A stretch of 64,000 nucleotides of DNA from Modicisalibacter ilicicola DSM 19980 (lineage in GTDB: Bacteria; Pseudomonadota; Gammaproteobacteria; Pseudomonadales; Halomonadaceae), in the NCBI RefSeq assembly GCF_900128925.1, contig NZ_FQUJ01000002.1, positions 344,856 to 408,855 of the forward strand, given 5' to 3'. Both the position numbers and the translations under genes were made by a program. Positions 28,314-38,734 of the stretch are shown one piece after another (positions within the stretch are counted from its first letter, which is position 1; each line of letters starts with the position of its first letter). The notes below the pieces were generated by a model, which saw only the letters and a program-made list of their open reading frames with translations, did not search any database and was not told the DNA's origin.

Positions 28314-28574
28314 ATGGAAACGACAAGAAAACTGCTCAAGACCGTCCTCCTGACCCAGGTCGAGATTCTCGGGCGCCTGGACCGCTTGGAACAACTGAGT
28401 GCAAAGAACAGTGATTCGGAATGCATCGACCATGTCGACTCCTATGCAGGAGCCTACGACGCCCCCCGGGCCGATGCGCTCAATACACTCGTCGAATCCC
28501 TCGATCATGACGGACTCGACGACATTCTTCCTCTGCTAGAGAAACTGCAAGGGCAAGCCAACCGCTACAACTGA
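28314..28574 (+). CDS. small hypothetical protein, helical
   Basis: 86 residues. The first 30 residues form an amphipathic helix (KLLKTVLLTQVEILGRLDRL), then a Ser/Asp-rich linker, then a second Leu-rich helix (DDILPLLEKLQ). No family recognised. The ATG at 28314 has GGAG eight bases upstream; the frame is open back to 28200 but has no better start. Divergent from rnk. Confidence 0.5.
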   Translation: METTRKLLKTVLLTQVEILGRLDRLEQLSAKNSDSECIDHVDSYAGAYDAPRADALNTLVESLDHDGLDDILPLLEKLQGQANRYN

Positions 28575-28612
28575 CCCACTGGGGCCGACTGAAGAGGCCC
28601 TGTCATTGGCAC

Positions 28613-28646
28613 AAAAAAGACCGGGCACCTTCCTCGGTGCCCGGTC
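28613..28646 (-). terminator. strong minus-strand rho-independent terminator without an assigned gene
   Basis: Perfect 11-bp stem (28619-28629 with 28636-28646; GACCGGGCACC/GGTGCCCGGTC), six-base loop, then TTTTTT on the minus strand (28613-28618). On the plus strand the flank is not T-rich, so it is poor as a terminator for the 28314-28574 gene. No minus-strand gene precedes it within 780 bp. Confidence 0.75.
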
Positions 28647-29065
28647 AAGACAAACGCTGATACCACCCGCGCATTGTATGCCCTGCTTTTCCGAGGCAAT
28701 GCTACGAAGAGACACAGAATATTAAGTTTTATTAACGTTTTCCCTAAGCTCCTGACTCTCCACGACTCTTTAAGCCGTGCAGGGAGATAGGCACTGCCGC
28801 TCAATACTCTCCCTCAGGCGACCTGGCCCCAGCGCAGGCTGCATCACTGCCAGGCTCGAAGCTCGGCCAGCTGCAGGACGGCTCGTCGCGGCCACGACGA
28901 GACACTACGATGACCAGTTAATCTTAAAAATTGCCACTCAAAGCCTAAAGGCCCCCTGCACATTCGCCGATAAGACCTATGTAGCGCGACAAGCGGCTTC
29001 TCTTCGAACTGCTAGAAGCGCTGCAACACATCCTTATCAACGGCTACTGAAAATGAGGTTTCGAT

Positions 29066-29173
29066 ATGAACAAGTCGAACGCCAGCATCGAAGTGTATCT
29101 CGCGTGGGGAGAACAGGCTTCCATTCAGGCAGAACTGAACCGGGCGCTGGAAGAATTGCTAAGTGTTGCCTAG
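29066..29173 (+). CDS. possible 35-residue small protein
   Basis: An ATG preceded by GAGG seven bases upstream opens a 35-codon frame (starts MNKSNASIEVYLAWG, ends LEELLSVA). The composition is protein-like, with an acidic amphipathic helix. Immediately upstream, another short frame without a start ends KRLLFELLEALQHILINGY, which may be a decayed gene. The surrounding 28650-29430 interval has no confident gene; it also contains an 8-bp inverted repeat (29196-29203/29216-29223). Confidence 0.3.
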   Translation: MNKSNASIEVYLAWGEQASIQAELNRALEELLSVA

Positions 29174-29430
29174 GTACGCGACCTGATACGACGAGCATCG
29201 GCGCTCCCACAGGAACGCCGATGACCAAGGGAGGCCATGATTACTGCTGTTCAGGCTCTTCTTTCTCTTGCTTTGCTTGCTTCTCTTGCTGCTCCCCGGG
29301 GAAGAGTCGTACCCAGATGGGACGAAGCTGCTCTCTCGAGCGTAGGACTCCGTATACGGCCTGATGGGAGCAGCCCACTTTTGTCCTTGTCTTCAGGAAA
29401 TGGCAATATCGCCCGCGTAAGTACTCTCCC

Positions 29431-30666
29431 TCAATGGATCTCCCGCTGCGCCACGCGCATGCCATCGCTCAGGCCGGAGGCGGGATACAGGATCACGCGA
29501 TCGCCCGGCTCGAGGCCGTTGACGACCTGGGCCTGAATGCCGTTGTTGTGCCCGATGTCGACCTGCCGCCGCTGCGCGATGCCGTCCTCGACCAGGAAGA
29601 CTGACCAGCTCCGCCCATCACGAAACAGCGCGCTCGACGGCACGACCAAGGCGTCATCGTCTTCCCAGACGATGATCCGTGCCTCGACGCGAAATCCGTG
29701 GCCCAGCCCCGCTTGGGCCGATTGAGAGTCCACGAAGCGGATGATGGCGTTGACGCGCTGCTCTTCGACACCAAGCGCGGAGAACTTGGTGAAGCCCCAA
29801 GGGTCCACCCGTTGCACCACGGCATTCAGCGTTCCCGAGCCGCCCCATTTCTCGATGAGGACGCGATCGCCCGGGGCCACTTGCACGGCATCCGTCGACA
29901 GGAGTTCGACGAGCACTTCGAGGTCGCTGTCGATGTTGCCGATTTCCATGATCGGCGTTCCGGCGGGAAGGGTGGTTTCGCTCTTCTGGATGAGGCGTAG
30001 CACGCGACCGCCACTCGGTGCTCGGATTGGGATCGGCACGCTCTGGCCGAATTCGCCGATAGCTGCGTCGAGCCCTGGTCGATCGTCGAACCCGATCAGC
30101 TGTGCCCGGGCGTTTTCCAGCTCGGCCTGGCGCATCTCGATGACGGCTTCGGCGGTATCATAGGCGGCCTGCGCCGCGAGCGCTTCGCGAATGGCGCGAT
30201 CCAGCGCGGCCTCGCTGACCGTGCCGCTACGTCGGAGTGTGCGCGCGCGCTCCAGGTCGATGTCGGCCAGTTCCTTGTCTGCGATGGCCCGATTGAGTTC
30301 GGCGCGGGCAAGGCGCAGCGCCGCTTCGGCAGCGGCCACGGCGGACCGGGCCTGCTCACGGCTGCGCACGTCCAGTGCCGCCGGGTTGCTGGGAAGCATC
30401 TGCGCGACGACCGTCTTGTGCCGCTCTACCGCATCGCCGGGCTCAACGTCGACACGCATGAGGCGGCCCGCGACCGGCGTCGAGATCACATAGGCGTCAT
30501 GCACGCGCGTGCGCCCTTCCTCGTCGATGGTCAAGATCATGCGGTCGATAGTGACCTCGCCGATGTCGACCATCGTCGGGCGGGGCCAGAAGGCGAAGGT
30601 CAGCACCGCTGCGAGGGCGATGACGGCGACGCCGGTGAGGAATGAGCGAGATCGTTTGCGTGCCAT
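29431..30666 (-). CDS. HlyD family periplasmic adaptor (membrane fusion protein)
   Basis: 411 residues. One N-terminal membrane anchor (LTGVAVIALAAVLTFAF), a biotinyl-lipoyl-like half, an alpha-helical hairpin with coiled-coil character (about 105-195, rich in Ala/Arg/Glu), then beta-barrel and membrane-proximal domains. It would link the inner-membrane ABC permease to the cell envelope. It follows the permease by 6 bp in an ATPase-permease-adaptor operon. Such three-gene sets of the MacAB/DevBCA type export lipids, peptides or small molecules; the cargo is unknown and no outer-membrane channel is present. Confidence 0.9.
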   Translation of the reverse strand: MARKRSRSFLTGVAVIALAAVLTFAFWPRPTMVDIGEVTIDRMILTIDEEGRTRVHDAYVISTPVAGRLMRVDVEPGDAVERHKTVVAQMLPSNPAALDVRSREQARSAVAAAEAALRLARAELNRAIADKELADIDLERARTLRRSGTVSEAALDRAIREALAAQAAYDTAEAVIEMRQAELENARAQLIGFDDRPGLDAAIGEFGQSVPIPIRAPSGGRVLRLIQKSETTLPAGTPIMEIGNIDSDLEVLVELLSTDAVQVAPGDRVLIEKWGGSGTLNAVVQRVDPWGFTKFSALGVEEQRVNAIIRFVDSQSAQAGLGHGFRVEARIIVWEDDDALVVPSSALFRDGRSWSVFLVEDGIAQRRQVDIGHNNGIQAQVVNGLEPGDRVILYPASGLSDGMRVAQREIH

Positions 30667-30672
30667 GCAGGC

Positions 30673-33036
30673 CTACTCCCGGGTTTTGAGGGCAGCGATC
30701 AAATCGGCCCGGTCGATATCCCGTTTCACCAGCCAGCCGGAGGCCACGGCGGCCGCAATGACCGCCAACGCCGCCGCGCCGTAGCTTTCTGGAGTGAAAA
30801 CAGCGGGGATTTGATAAAGATCGGAACTGAATCCGGCGGCGATACCGAAAGAGAGGTAATAGCCGAGGAGCGCGCCTACCGGTAACGCGACCAGCGTGAC
30901 GGCGGCGAGTTCACCGAGCAGGACGAAGGCCACTTCCCCCTTGGTGAAGCCGATCACCCGCAGGCTGGCGAGATCCCGAGCGCGTTCCGCGTAGGCAATC
31001 CGAGCGGCGTTGTAGACGATGCCGAAGGTGATGATGGCGGCAATCGCCGCCATGATGTAGCGCATCGCCCCGGCCCCGGTATCCATCAGCTTCTGAAACG
31101 CATCGCGCGCATCGGCCTTGAGGCTGACGCCGGCAACGGTCGGCATGTCCTTGAGCTGGCGATAGACGCTCTCGCGCTGTGCTCCATCGACGCGCAGGTA
31201 GGCCCCGGAAACGCGGTTGGGTTCGCGCAGCGCGCGATTGAGGGCCCCAAGCTCCATATAGGCGGGAGAGCCGAGCAGGGTCTCGGCAATGCCGATCACC
31301 GGGATATCGAGCACCGGCTGGCGTCCCTCCCGCACCTCGACGGTCAGCGTCTCGCCCGGTGCGATATCGAGAATGTCGGCGAGCGCGGTAGCCAGTATCA
31401 CGCCCTCCTGGCGCATGGGGATCGTCGCCACGTCCTGGTCCACCGCGCGATTGAGGCGGGGCTCTGTCACCAGCCCGTTGATCACGCCTCGATACGTCTT
31501 GAGCCCATTGCGCAGGACGGCGGGCACGATGCGCACCGGTTCCACCTCGATGACACCCGGCATGCGCTGCAGTTCGAGGATGGCGTTCTCGGACAAGGCC
31601 TCCGTGAAGGTGACCGTGACGTCGCTGCGGTCGATCACGCTGAAGGTCAAGGCGAGGGTACGGTCGAAACCGGAAAGGATCGAGATCATGCCGACCGACA
31701 GCGCCATCCCGGCGGCGATGCCGATCACGGCGCCCGCCATGCGCCCGGGCTGCCGTGTCAGGCGGCGCAGTACCATGCGGCTGGGCTGATCGAGCAGTCG
31801 GTTCAGGGATCGGCCGATCCGCCCGGCACGGCTGTAATCCGGTGGCGCAGGCGGGCGCATGGCGGTGGCGGGGGTCAGCGCAAACACACCGCGCAGGACG
31901 ACCAATCCGCCGGCCGATGCCGCCAGCACGCTGACGCCGAAGCCGATGACGAAGGCTTGCGGATCGAGCTGAAACACCAGGAACGGGAACTTGAAATACT
32001 CGAGATAGACCCCGATCAATGCCCGGCCGGCGGCGATGCCGGCCAGGCAGCCGGCTAGAGCGCCGCCTGCGGCAATGGCGAGGATCAGCTTGAAGTAGTG
32101 CGCGCCCACCTCGACGTTGGTGTAGCCGAACGCCTTCATCAGCCCGATCTGCTCGCGCTCGGCTTGAACCATTCGCGAGACGACGATGTAGAGCAGGAAG
32201 GCTGCCACCCCGAGGAAGATCGGCGGCACCCCGCTGCTCATGGCGCGCAGGCCGCTGATTTCCTCGCTCACGAAGCGGTTGGACTCATGATTCTCCAGTC
32301 CGTAAGCCCCCAGCCCGCCATGGGGATCGAGAATACGGTCCACCGCATCGAGAACGGCGGCCCGTTCGTCACCACGGCCAACGGAGAGGAGCGCTTGGTT
32401 GAACGCGCCCTCCATGTCATAGGCGGCAGCAAGTGCCGTGCGACTCATCCAGATCACGCCGAAACGGCTGTCATCGGGGGCCAGCTCACCGGGAGCGGTG
32501 GTGTAGAGAAACTCCGGCGACTGTGCGAGGCCGACAATCCGAAACGTCCGCCGAGCCCCGTTCATCGTCGCCGAGAGCGCATCGCCGGGTTGCAGGCCAT
32601 GGGCCTTGGCGAAGCCCTCGAGCAGCAGGATCTCGTCCGAACGATCACTGTCCAGTCGGCGCCCGGCACTCAAATAGACATCGTTGAGCCGCGGTTCGCC
32701 GAAATCGGGCAGCGAGACGGCCTGTGCCCGCAAGGGCAGGTCCACCCCGGGTAGATCGATGAGTGCGCTGCCGGTGACACGCCCCTCGGCGGCGGACACG
32801 CCGGGAATGGCGGCCAAGTCAGCGATCAGTCGATCCGGCGCGCGCGTGACCGGAGCGAAGATGTCGGCCAGCCGATAGCGTTCGTAGTAGGCGCGACGGG
32901 TCTCATCCAATGACGTGACAAGGCCGGTCATCATGACCAGCATCAGCACGCCCACGCCGATGACGGCGCCAATGGCGATGGCCTGTCCCTTGATGCGCCA
33001 CAGGTCGCGCAGGAGCTTGCGATCAAGCGGGCTCAC
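30673..33036 (-). CDS. ABC transporter permease, FtsX/MacB type
   Basis: 787 residues. Two FtsX units, each with an extracytoplasmic domain: first membrane segment about 20-40, a three-segment bundle about 260-385, a second N-terminal anchor around residue 430 (GAVIGIAAGMALSVGM), and a final bundle about 660-775. This is the duplicated 8-10-helix architecture of LolC/E-like exporters such as DevC. It lies between the ATPase gene (7-bp gap) and the HlyD gene (6-bp gap). Confidence 0.9.
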   Translation of the reverse strand: MSPLDRKLLRDLWRIKGQAIAIGAVIGVGVLMLVMMTGLVTSLDETRRAYYERYRLADIFAPVTRAPDRLIADLAAIPGVSAAEGRVTGSALIDLPGVDLPLRAQAVSLPDFGEPRLNDVYLSAGRRLDSDRSDEILLLEGFAKAHGLQPGDALSATMNGARRTFRIVGLAQSPEFLYTTAPGELAPDDSRFGVIWMSRTALAAAYDMEGAFNQALLSVGRGDERAAVLDAVDRILDPHGGLGAYGLENHESNRFVSEEISGLRAMSSGVPPIFLGVAAFLLYIVVSRMVQAEREQIGLMKAFGYTNVEVGAHYFKLILAIAAGGALAGCLAGIAAGRALIGVYLEYFKFPFLVFQLDPQAFVIGFGVSVLAASAGGLVVLRGVFALTPATAMRPPAPPDYSRAGRIGRSLNRLLDQPSRMVLRRLTRQPGRMAGAVIGIAAGMALSVGMISILSGFDRTLALTFSVIDRSDVTVTFTEALSENAILELQRMPGVIEVEPVRIVPAVLRNGLKTYRGVINGLVTEPRLNRAVDQDVATIPMRQEGVILATALADILDIAPGETLTVEVREGRQPVLDIPVIGIAETLLGSPAYMELGALNRALREPNRVSGAYLRVDGAQRESVYRQLKDMPTVAGVSLKADARDAFQKLMDTGAGAMRYIMAAIAAIITFGIVYNAARIAYAERARDLASLRVIGFTKGEVAFVLLGELAAVTLVALPVGALLGYYLSFGIAAGFSSDLYQIPAVFTPESYGAAALAVIAAAVASGWLVKRDIDRADLIAALKTRE

Positions 33037-33043
33037 GGCGTGC

Positions 33044-33772
33044 TCACCATTCGATGTCCTCCGGTGCGAGCTTGGTCGCGTTGACGATCACCTCGCGGAT
33101 CGCCCCGTCGGCGAAATGGATCACTCGGTCGGCCATGGCCGCGGTCGCCGCGGCGTGGGTGACGATCAACACCGTCGCGCCCAGCCGCTCGTTGACGTCC
33201 TTCAGTACCTTGAGCACGGCACGCCCCGTTGTACTGTCCAGTGCGCCGGTCGGTTCATCGCAGAACAGCACCGTCGGCTGCTTCGCGACGGCACGAGCGA
33301 TGGCGACCCGCTGCTGCTCGCCGCCGGATAGCTGCGCGGGGAAATGATCGGTCCGCGCGTGCAGGCCGACGAGGGCGAGCGCGTCGTCGGGATCCATCGG
33401 ATCGCGAGCGATCTCGGTGACCAGCTCGACATTCTCATGGGCCGTCAGGCTCGGCATCAGGTTGTAGAACTGGAACACGAAGCCGACATGATCGCGTCGG
33501 TAGCGCGTCAGCTGCCCGTCGCTTAGCGCCGTCAACTCTTGATCCTGGAAGAGAGCCTGCCCATCGCTGGCCCGATCCAGCCCGCCGATGATGTTGAGCA
33601 GCGTGGACTTGCCGCTGCCCGAGGGACCGAGCAGCACGACCAGCTCGCCGGCGGGAATGTCCAGATCGACCCCGCGCAGGGCGTGAACCGCCGCCGGTCC
33701 CTCGCCGTAGACCTTGGTCAGGCCGCTGATGCGGTACGCGGTGGCACCCTTCTGGGGCGATTCAGCGGCCAT
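33044..33772 (-). CDS. ABC transporter ATP-binding protein (MacB/LolD type)
   Basis: 242 residues. Walker [10 protein letters not shown] (about 52), Q-loop [14 protein letters not shown], signature LSGGEQQR and Walker [13 protein letters not shown] are all intact. The Q-loop and TGALD wording belong to the LolD/MacB class. First intact gene of the exporter operon; the genes before it on the same strand (STAS-like and GbsR-like) are broken. Confidence 0.94.
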   Translation of the reverse strand: MAAESPQKGATAYRISGLTKVYGEGPAAVHALRGVDLDIPAGELVVLLGPSGSGKSTLLNIIGGLDRASDGQALFQDQELTALSDGQLTRYRRDHVGFVFQFYNLMPSLTAHENVELVTEIARDPMDPDDALALVGLHARTDHFPAQLSGGEQQRVAIARAVAKQPTVLFCDEPTGALDSTTGRAVLKVLKDVNERLGATVLIVTHAAATAAMADRVIHFADGAIREVIVNATKLAPEDIEW

Positions 33773-33821
33773 CGTGCTTACCTCTGCAAGGGCGACAGTT
33801 CACGTTAGCTGTGCCGGCGTA

Positions 33822-34081
33822 TCATTCAGCCGGCTCGGCCTCGAGCCATGCCCAGGCATCCTCTTCGCGATCCGCGGGAAAGGTCCGCATGTCGATACCT
33901 CGATCAGCGCGTTTGCGCTCATGTCCGTAAGGCGTGTGAGATCCACATAAACACCAAGCTGGGCGTGCTGCTGCAGCTTATCGTCAAGAATACCTCGATA
34001 GTCCTGGATGCCCTCGCCGGTCAGCTTCCCATCGAGCGCCAAGGCGATGACATGCTCCGGGGCTGTGACTTGTTTCAACAT
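33822..34081 (-). pseudogene. STAS/SpoIIAA-like gene with internal deletion
   Basis: The frame from the ATG at 34081 (RBS AGAGGA) encodes about 62 residues of a STAS-like domain (HVIALALDGKLTGEGIQDY ... ANALIE). It then leaves the family frame. In the adjacent frame the end of the same domain reads GIDMRTFPADREEDAWAWL and stops at 33822. About 35-40 central codons seem missing, and the remaining length is not a multiple of three, so the gene is broken. Read unspliced, the first frame continues to 33800 with an unrelated tail. Confidence 0.7.
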
Positions 34082-34496
34082 CAGGATTCCTCTTTTCGGT
34101 CGAATTTCCGCTGTTTCGGCGCGCGCAAGCCACTTGGAGACTATCCATCCGGCATCACGCTTCGCGAGAAAAACGCTCGGCCACTCCCGAAAACTGTTGC
34201 CGAGCTCCGCGTAGAATGCACCGAACTCATCGAGTCGGCGCCTCGTGTCTTCATCCGTCACCGACAGCCGATCCCTGGCATGCACTACAACAGCATGCGC
34301 CTTCATCATGCGATCGACAGAGCCTTGCAGCAGGTGTAGGCAAGGTGGAGTGGCGAACTGGAAGTAGTCCCGCCGCTCGCCCCGTTGTGCGACACGCTCG
34401 ATAACACCGAGACGCTCGAGGAAGCGTATGTTCGTGCTTATGCTGACCCGGCTCGCCTCGAGTCACTGGGCCAAATCGGCAAAACCCAGCGTTTTG
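34082..34496 (-). pseudogene. GbsR/MarR-type regulator remnant, 5' end lost
   Basis: Reading leftwards from the tRNA fragment, the frame gives TLGFADLAQ, a TGA stop at 34465-34463, then LEASRVSISTNIRFLERLG, VIERVAQRGERRDYFQF and an alpha-helical tail. This is the winged-helix of GbsR/MarR-like regulators, with recognition helix SRVSISTNI and wing GERRDYF. The part before the HTH is gone at the tRNA-like sequence, and a premature stop is present. The frame runs on into the STAS-like remnant. It presumably once controlled the exporter operon. Confidence 0.65.
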
Positions 34497-34497
34497 G

Positions 34498-34558
34498 TGG
34501 TGCGGGGGTCGGACTCGAACCGACACGCTATCACTAGCGGCGGAGTTTGAATCCGCTG
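34498..34558 (-). repeat. degenerate 3' fragment of tRNA-Leu (att-like repeat)
   Basis: Matches the 3' 62 nt of the tRNA-Leu at 35777-35838 in the same orientation, with 50 of 52 identical bases across 34507-34558. It covers anticodon arm, variable arm, T arm and CCA; the acceptor strand is altered (CGGT replaced by GGG), and the 5' half is absent. An 8-bp inverted repeat (34555-34562/34570-34577) sits at its inner edge. This is what remains of a distal attachment repeat after integration into the tRNA 3' end. Confidence 0.85.
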
Positions 34559-34684
34559 ATTATTCAATTTAATCAGCTTCTTAGTAGCGGTTATTCTAAA
34601 ATTCCCAACTCCTGTCCCAATACTCGAAATGCGCTTGGGCGATACGGGATGACACCGGATGAAGCACCAGTGAAGGCGAAAGCG

Positions 34685-34972
34685 TCACTCGCTCGGTGGG
34701 TACTCTTGCCGAGTGTGCAGCACGGCGACCACCTCCACACGATCAGCGGCTACACGATAGACGAGAAGGTAATTTGGATGGGCCACCAACTCCCGCGTTC
34801 CAGGGACGCGGCCAGCCGGGTACAGGTAGGGATGCTCTGACAGCAACAGCGGGGCCGACTCCAGCCGGGCTTTCAGGCGGCGGGCGGCCCGGGGGTCGCG
34901 CTCGGCGATAAAACGCACGATGGATGCCAGTTGCTCGCGGGCAGTGGCCCGCCAGTGCAGCGGGAGCGTCAC
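34685..34972 (-). CDS. ParE/RelE-superfamily toxin
   Basis: 95 residues, basic. The pattern WRATAREQLASIVRFIAER, then HPYLYPAGRVPGTRELV and YLLVYRVAADRVEVVAVLH, is the ParE/RelE fold. ParE members poison DNA gyrase and RelE members cut mRNA on ribosomes; which applies here is not certain, though GTRELV wording leans to ParE. It overlaps the antitoxin gene by four bases (ATGA), antitoxin first, as usual. Confidence 0.9.
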   Translation of the reverse strand: MTLPLHWRATAREQLASIVRFIAERDPRAARRLKARLESAPLLLSEHPYLYPAGRVPGTRELVAHPNYLLVYRVAADRVEVVAVLHTRQEYPPSE

Positions 34973-35163
34973 GCTTGGCGACTATGCCGGCGCTCGGCGT
35001 CCTGAATGATCGCCTCCATGTCCGCCATCACTTCATCATGCGGGATCGTGGGGCGCGTGTCCGCCAGGCTCTCGGCTACCCGCTCACGAAACCAGCGGTC
35101 ATAGCTGGCGGCCTGCTCCTCGGTCTCGAACTCGGAGACGATGGGGGAAAGCGGCGTGGTCAT
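34969..35163 (-). CDS. antitoxin of the ParE/RelE-type pair
   Basis: 64 residues, acidic. FETEEQAASYDRWFRERVAE is the typical antitoxin segment that wraps the toxin, and PHDEVMADMEAI the C-terminal part. It resembles antitoxins of the RelB/ParD group paired with ParE. Start at 35163 (MTTPLSP) is set by GGGAGG upstream. Expected to repress its own promoter in 35164-35283. Confidence 0.85.
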   Translation of the reverse strand: MTTPLSPIVSEFETEEQAASYDRWFRERVAESLADTRPTIPHDEVMADMEAIIQDAERRHSRQA

Positions 35164-35283
35164 GGTGGCCTCCCTCATATCTCATATCACTGAATTTCTT
35201 GCAGTGTATCTTACTGCCCGTGGCGAGCGCCAGGCGGCTGACGTTTTCTGTGCACGGGCACTGTAGCGCCAGCCGGAGCCAGA

Positions 35284-35613
35284 TCAGGAGGCAGGATGCG
35301 TCAGGTCGTGGAAGCGAATGCCGGTCGCCTTGATGACAGCGGTCATGGTGCGCAGGGTCGGATTCCCCTTGGGCGATAGTGCCCGGTACAGGCTCTCGCG
35401 TGAGACCTTGGCACGTTCGGCCACGGCCGCGATGCCGCCCTGGGCTTCCACCACATGACGCAGCGCCATTAGAAACGCCGACTCCCCGCCCTCCTCATCC
35501 AGCTCCTCGAAGGCGGTGCGCAGGTAGTCAACGGCCATCGCCGGGTCATCGCGCAGCATCTCAATCACAGCGGTGTCGGCATCACCCTGCGGACCACTCT
35601 CGAATGTCAACAT
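35284..35613 (-). CDS. HigA-like addiction-module antidote protein, toxin missing
   Basis: 109 residues. The C-terminal half is the XRE-type HTH of addiction-module antidotes (VAERAKVSRESLYRALSPKG, then PTLRTMTAVIKATGI). Usually a HigB/RelE-like killer gene lies directly upstream, but here 35614-35776 to the tRNA holds none, so the antitoxin is orphaned. The start at 35613 (MLTFESG) is used; the frame is open to 35721 without a ribosome-binding site. Confidence 0.8.
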   Translation of the reverse strand: MLTFESGPQGDADTAVIEMLRDDPAMAVDYLRTAFEELDEEGGESAFLMALRHVVEAQGGIAAVAERAKVSRESLYRALSPKGNPTLRTMTAVIKATGIRFHDLTHPAS

Positions 35614-35776
35614 TTGTCGCCCCCCTCGCGGGGTTTGGACCTTGAGTTTTCTTACCCTCTCATGGGGTCTGGACGTGATGAAGCGCCATCGCCCATACCT
35701 GTCCCAATAAGAGGAGATCATTGGACGATACGCCGTGGAGGTAACGCAAGAAAGGAGAGATAAACTATTGAAATTG

Positions 35777-35863
35777 TGGTGCCGGTGGTCGGACTCGAAC
35801 CGACACGCTATCGCTAGCGGCGGATTTTGAATCCGCTGCGTCTACCAATTCCGCCACACCGGC
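35777..35863 (-). tRNA. tRNA-Leu (CAA)
   Basis: 87 nt including encoded CCA. Acceptor GCCGGTG pairs with CACCGGC, the D arm is GGTAGACGC, the anticodon loop TTCAAAATC gives CAA, the variable arm is long (CTAGCGATAGCG), and the T arm is GTCGGTTCGAGTCCGAC. Its 3' half is repeated at 34498-34558, marking it as the integration site of an element. Confidence 0.97.
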
Positions 35864-36014
35864 AGCGGGACGCATTATACGGGGCTTCGTCGCGGCGTCA
35901 ATGCCGGCCTGACTTCTCGGTCTCACTCGGCTATCATGTGCGCCCTGTCGAACGGCCCCGAACGCTTTGGGCGCGGGCTTTCCCCTATTCATCTTGCCTG
36001 GCAATCCCGTTTTC

Positions 36015-38209
<2,195 letters not shown>

Positions 38210-38334
38210 GCCCTGGGCGATACCGAGCGGCATCCAGGCGGAACACCCAGGGAAGACCCGTTTTTGGCCGAACCCGGAGTGTCCGGCCCTCTAATACTCG
38301 CAATCTTTGAAACCTTGTCCGGAGACCTCAACCC

Positions 38335-38664
38335 ATGCTGGATTTCTTCATTTCCCAGGCCCACGCCGAAGGTGGCGCACCTGCGGGCGGCGGCATCGCC
38401 CAGATCGTGATGCTGGTCGGCTTCGTGCTGATCTTCTACTTCCTGCTGTGGCGCCCGCAGTCCAAGCGCGCCAAGCAGCACAAGCAACTCATCAGCAGTC
38501 TCTCCAAGGGCGACGAGATCGTGATCGGCGGTGGCCTGATCGGCCGCATCACCAAGGTCACCGATGACTTCATCTCCATGGAGATCGCCGAGGGCACCGA
38601 AGTCAGCGTGCAGAAGAACGCCGTCGCTGCGGTACTGCCCAAGGGCACCCTGAAGTCCATCTGA
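38335..38664 (+). CDS. yajC: preprotein translocase subunit YajC
   Basis: 109 residues with one N-terminal membrane segment (IVMLVGFVLIFYFLLW) followed by the basic RPQSKRAKQHKQLI and a cytoplasmic beta domain (GDEIVIGGGLIGRI). Small accessory subunit of the SecDF-YajC complex in the inner membrane. Lies in the conserved queA-tgt-yajC-secD-secF order. Confidence 0.96.
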   Translation: MLDFFISQAHAEGGAPAGGGIAQIVMLVGFVLIFYFLLWRPQSKRAKQHKQLISSLSKGDEIVIGGGLIGRITKVTDDFISMEIAEGTEVSVQKNAVAAVLPKGTLKSI

Positions 38665-38734
38665 TTCCGCCTTCACGCTGCCGATGCCCCGTCGGCAGCG
38701 TCTTCATCGCGTCAGCAACAAGGACCGGGCTTCC

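Noticed and set aside
28565-28804. Minus-strand ORF of 79 codons
   Set aside because: It spans the strong terminator hairpin and has no ribosome-binding site.
28777-29364. Plus-strand ORF of 195 codons in the gene-poor stretch
   Set aside because: Low-quality composition (Arg/Thr/Ser-rich with a Cys/Ser run), no start signal, and it overlaps the better-placed small ORF in another frame.
29431-33772. HlyD/FtsX/ABC cluster as a new system
   Set aside because: The set matches known MacAB/DevBCA-type exporters; only the lost upstream regulators and location are unusual.
34498-34558. A second functional tRNA-Leu
   Set aside because: The 5' half (acceptor and D arm) is absent and the acceptor 3' strand is altered, so it cannot fold as a tRNA.
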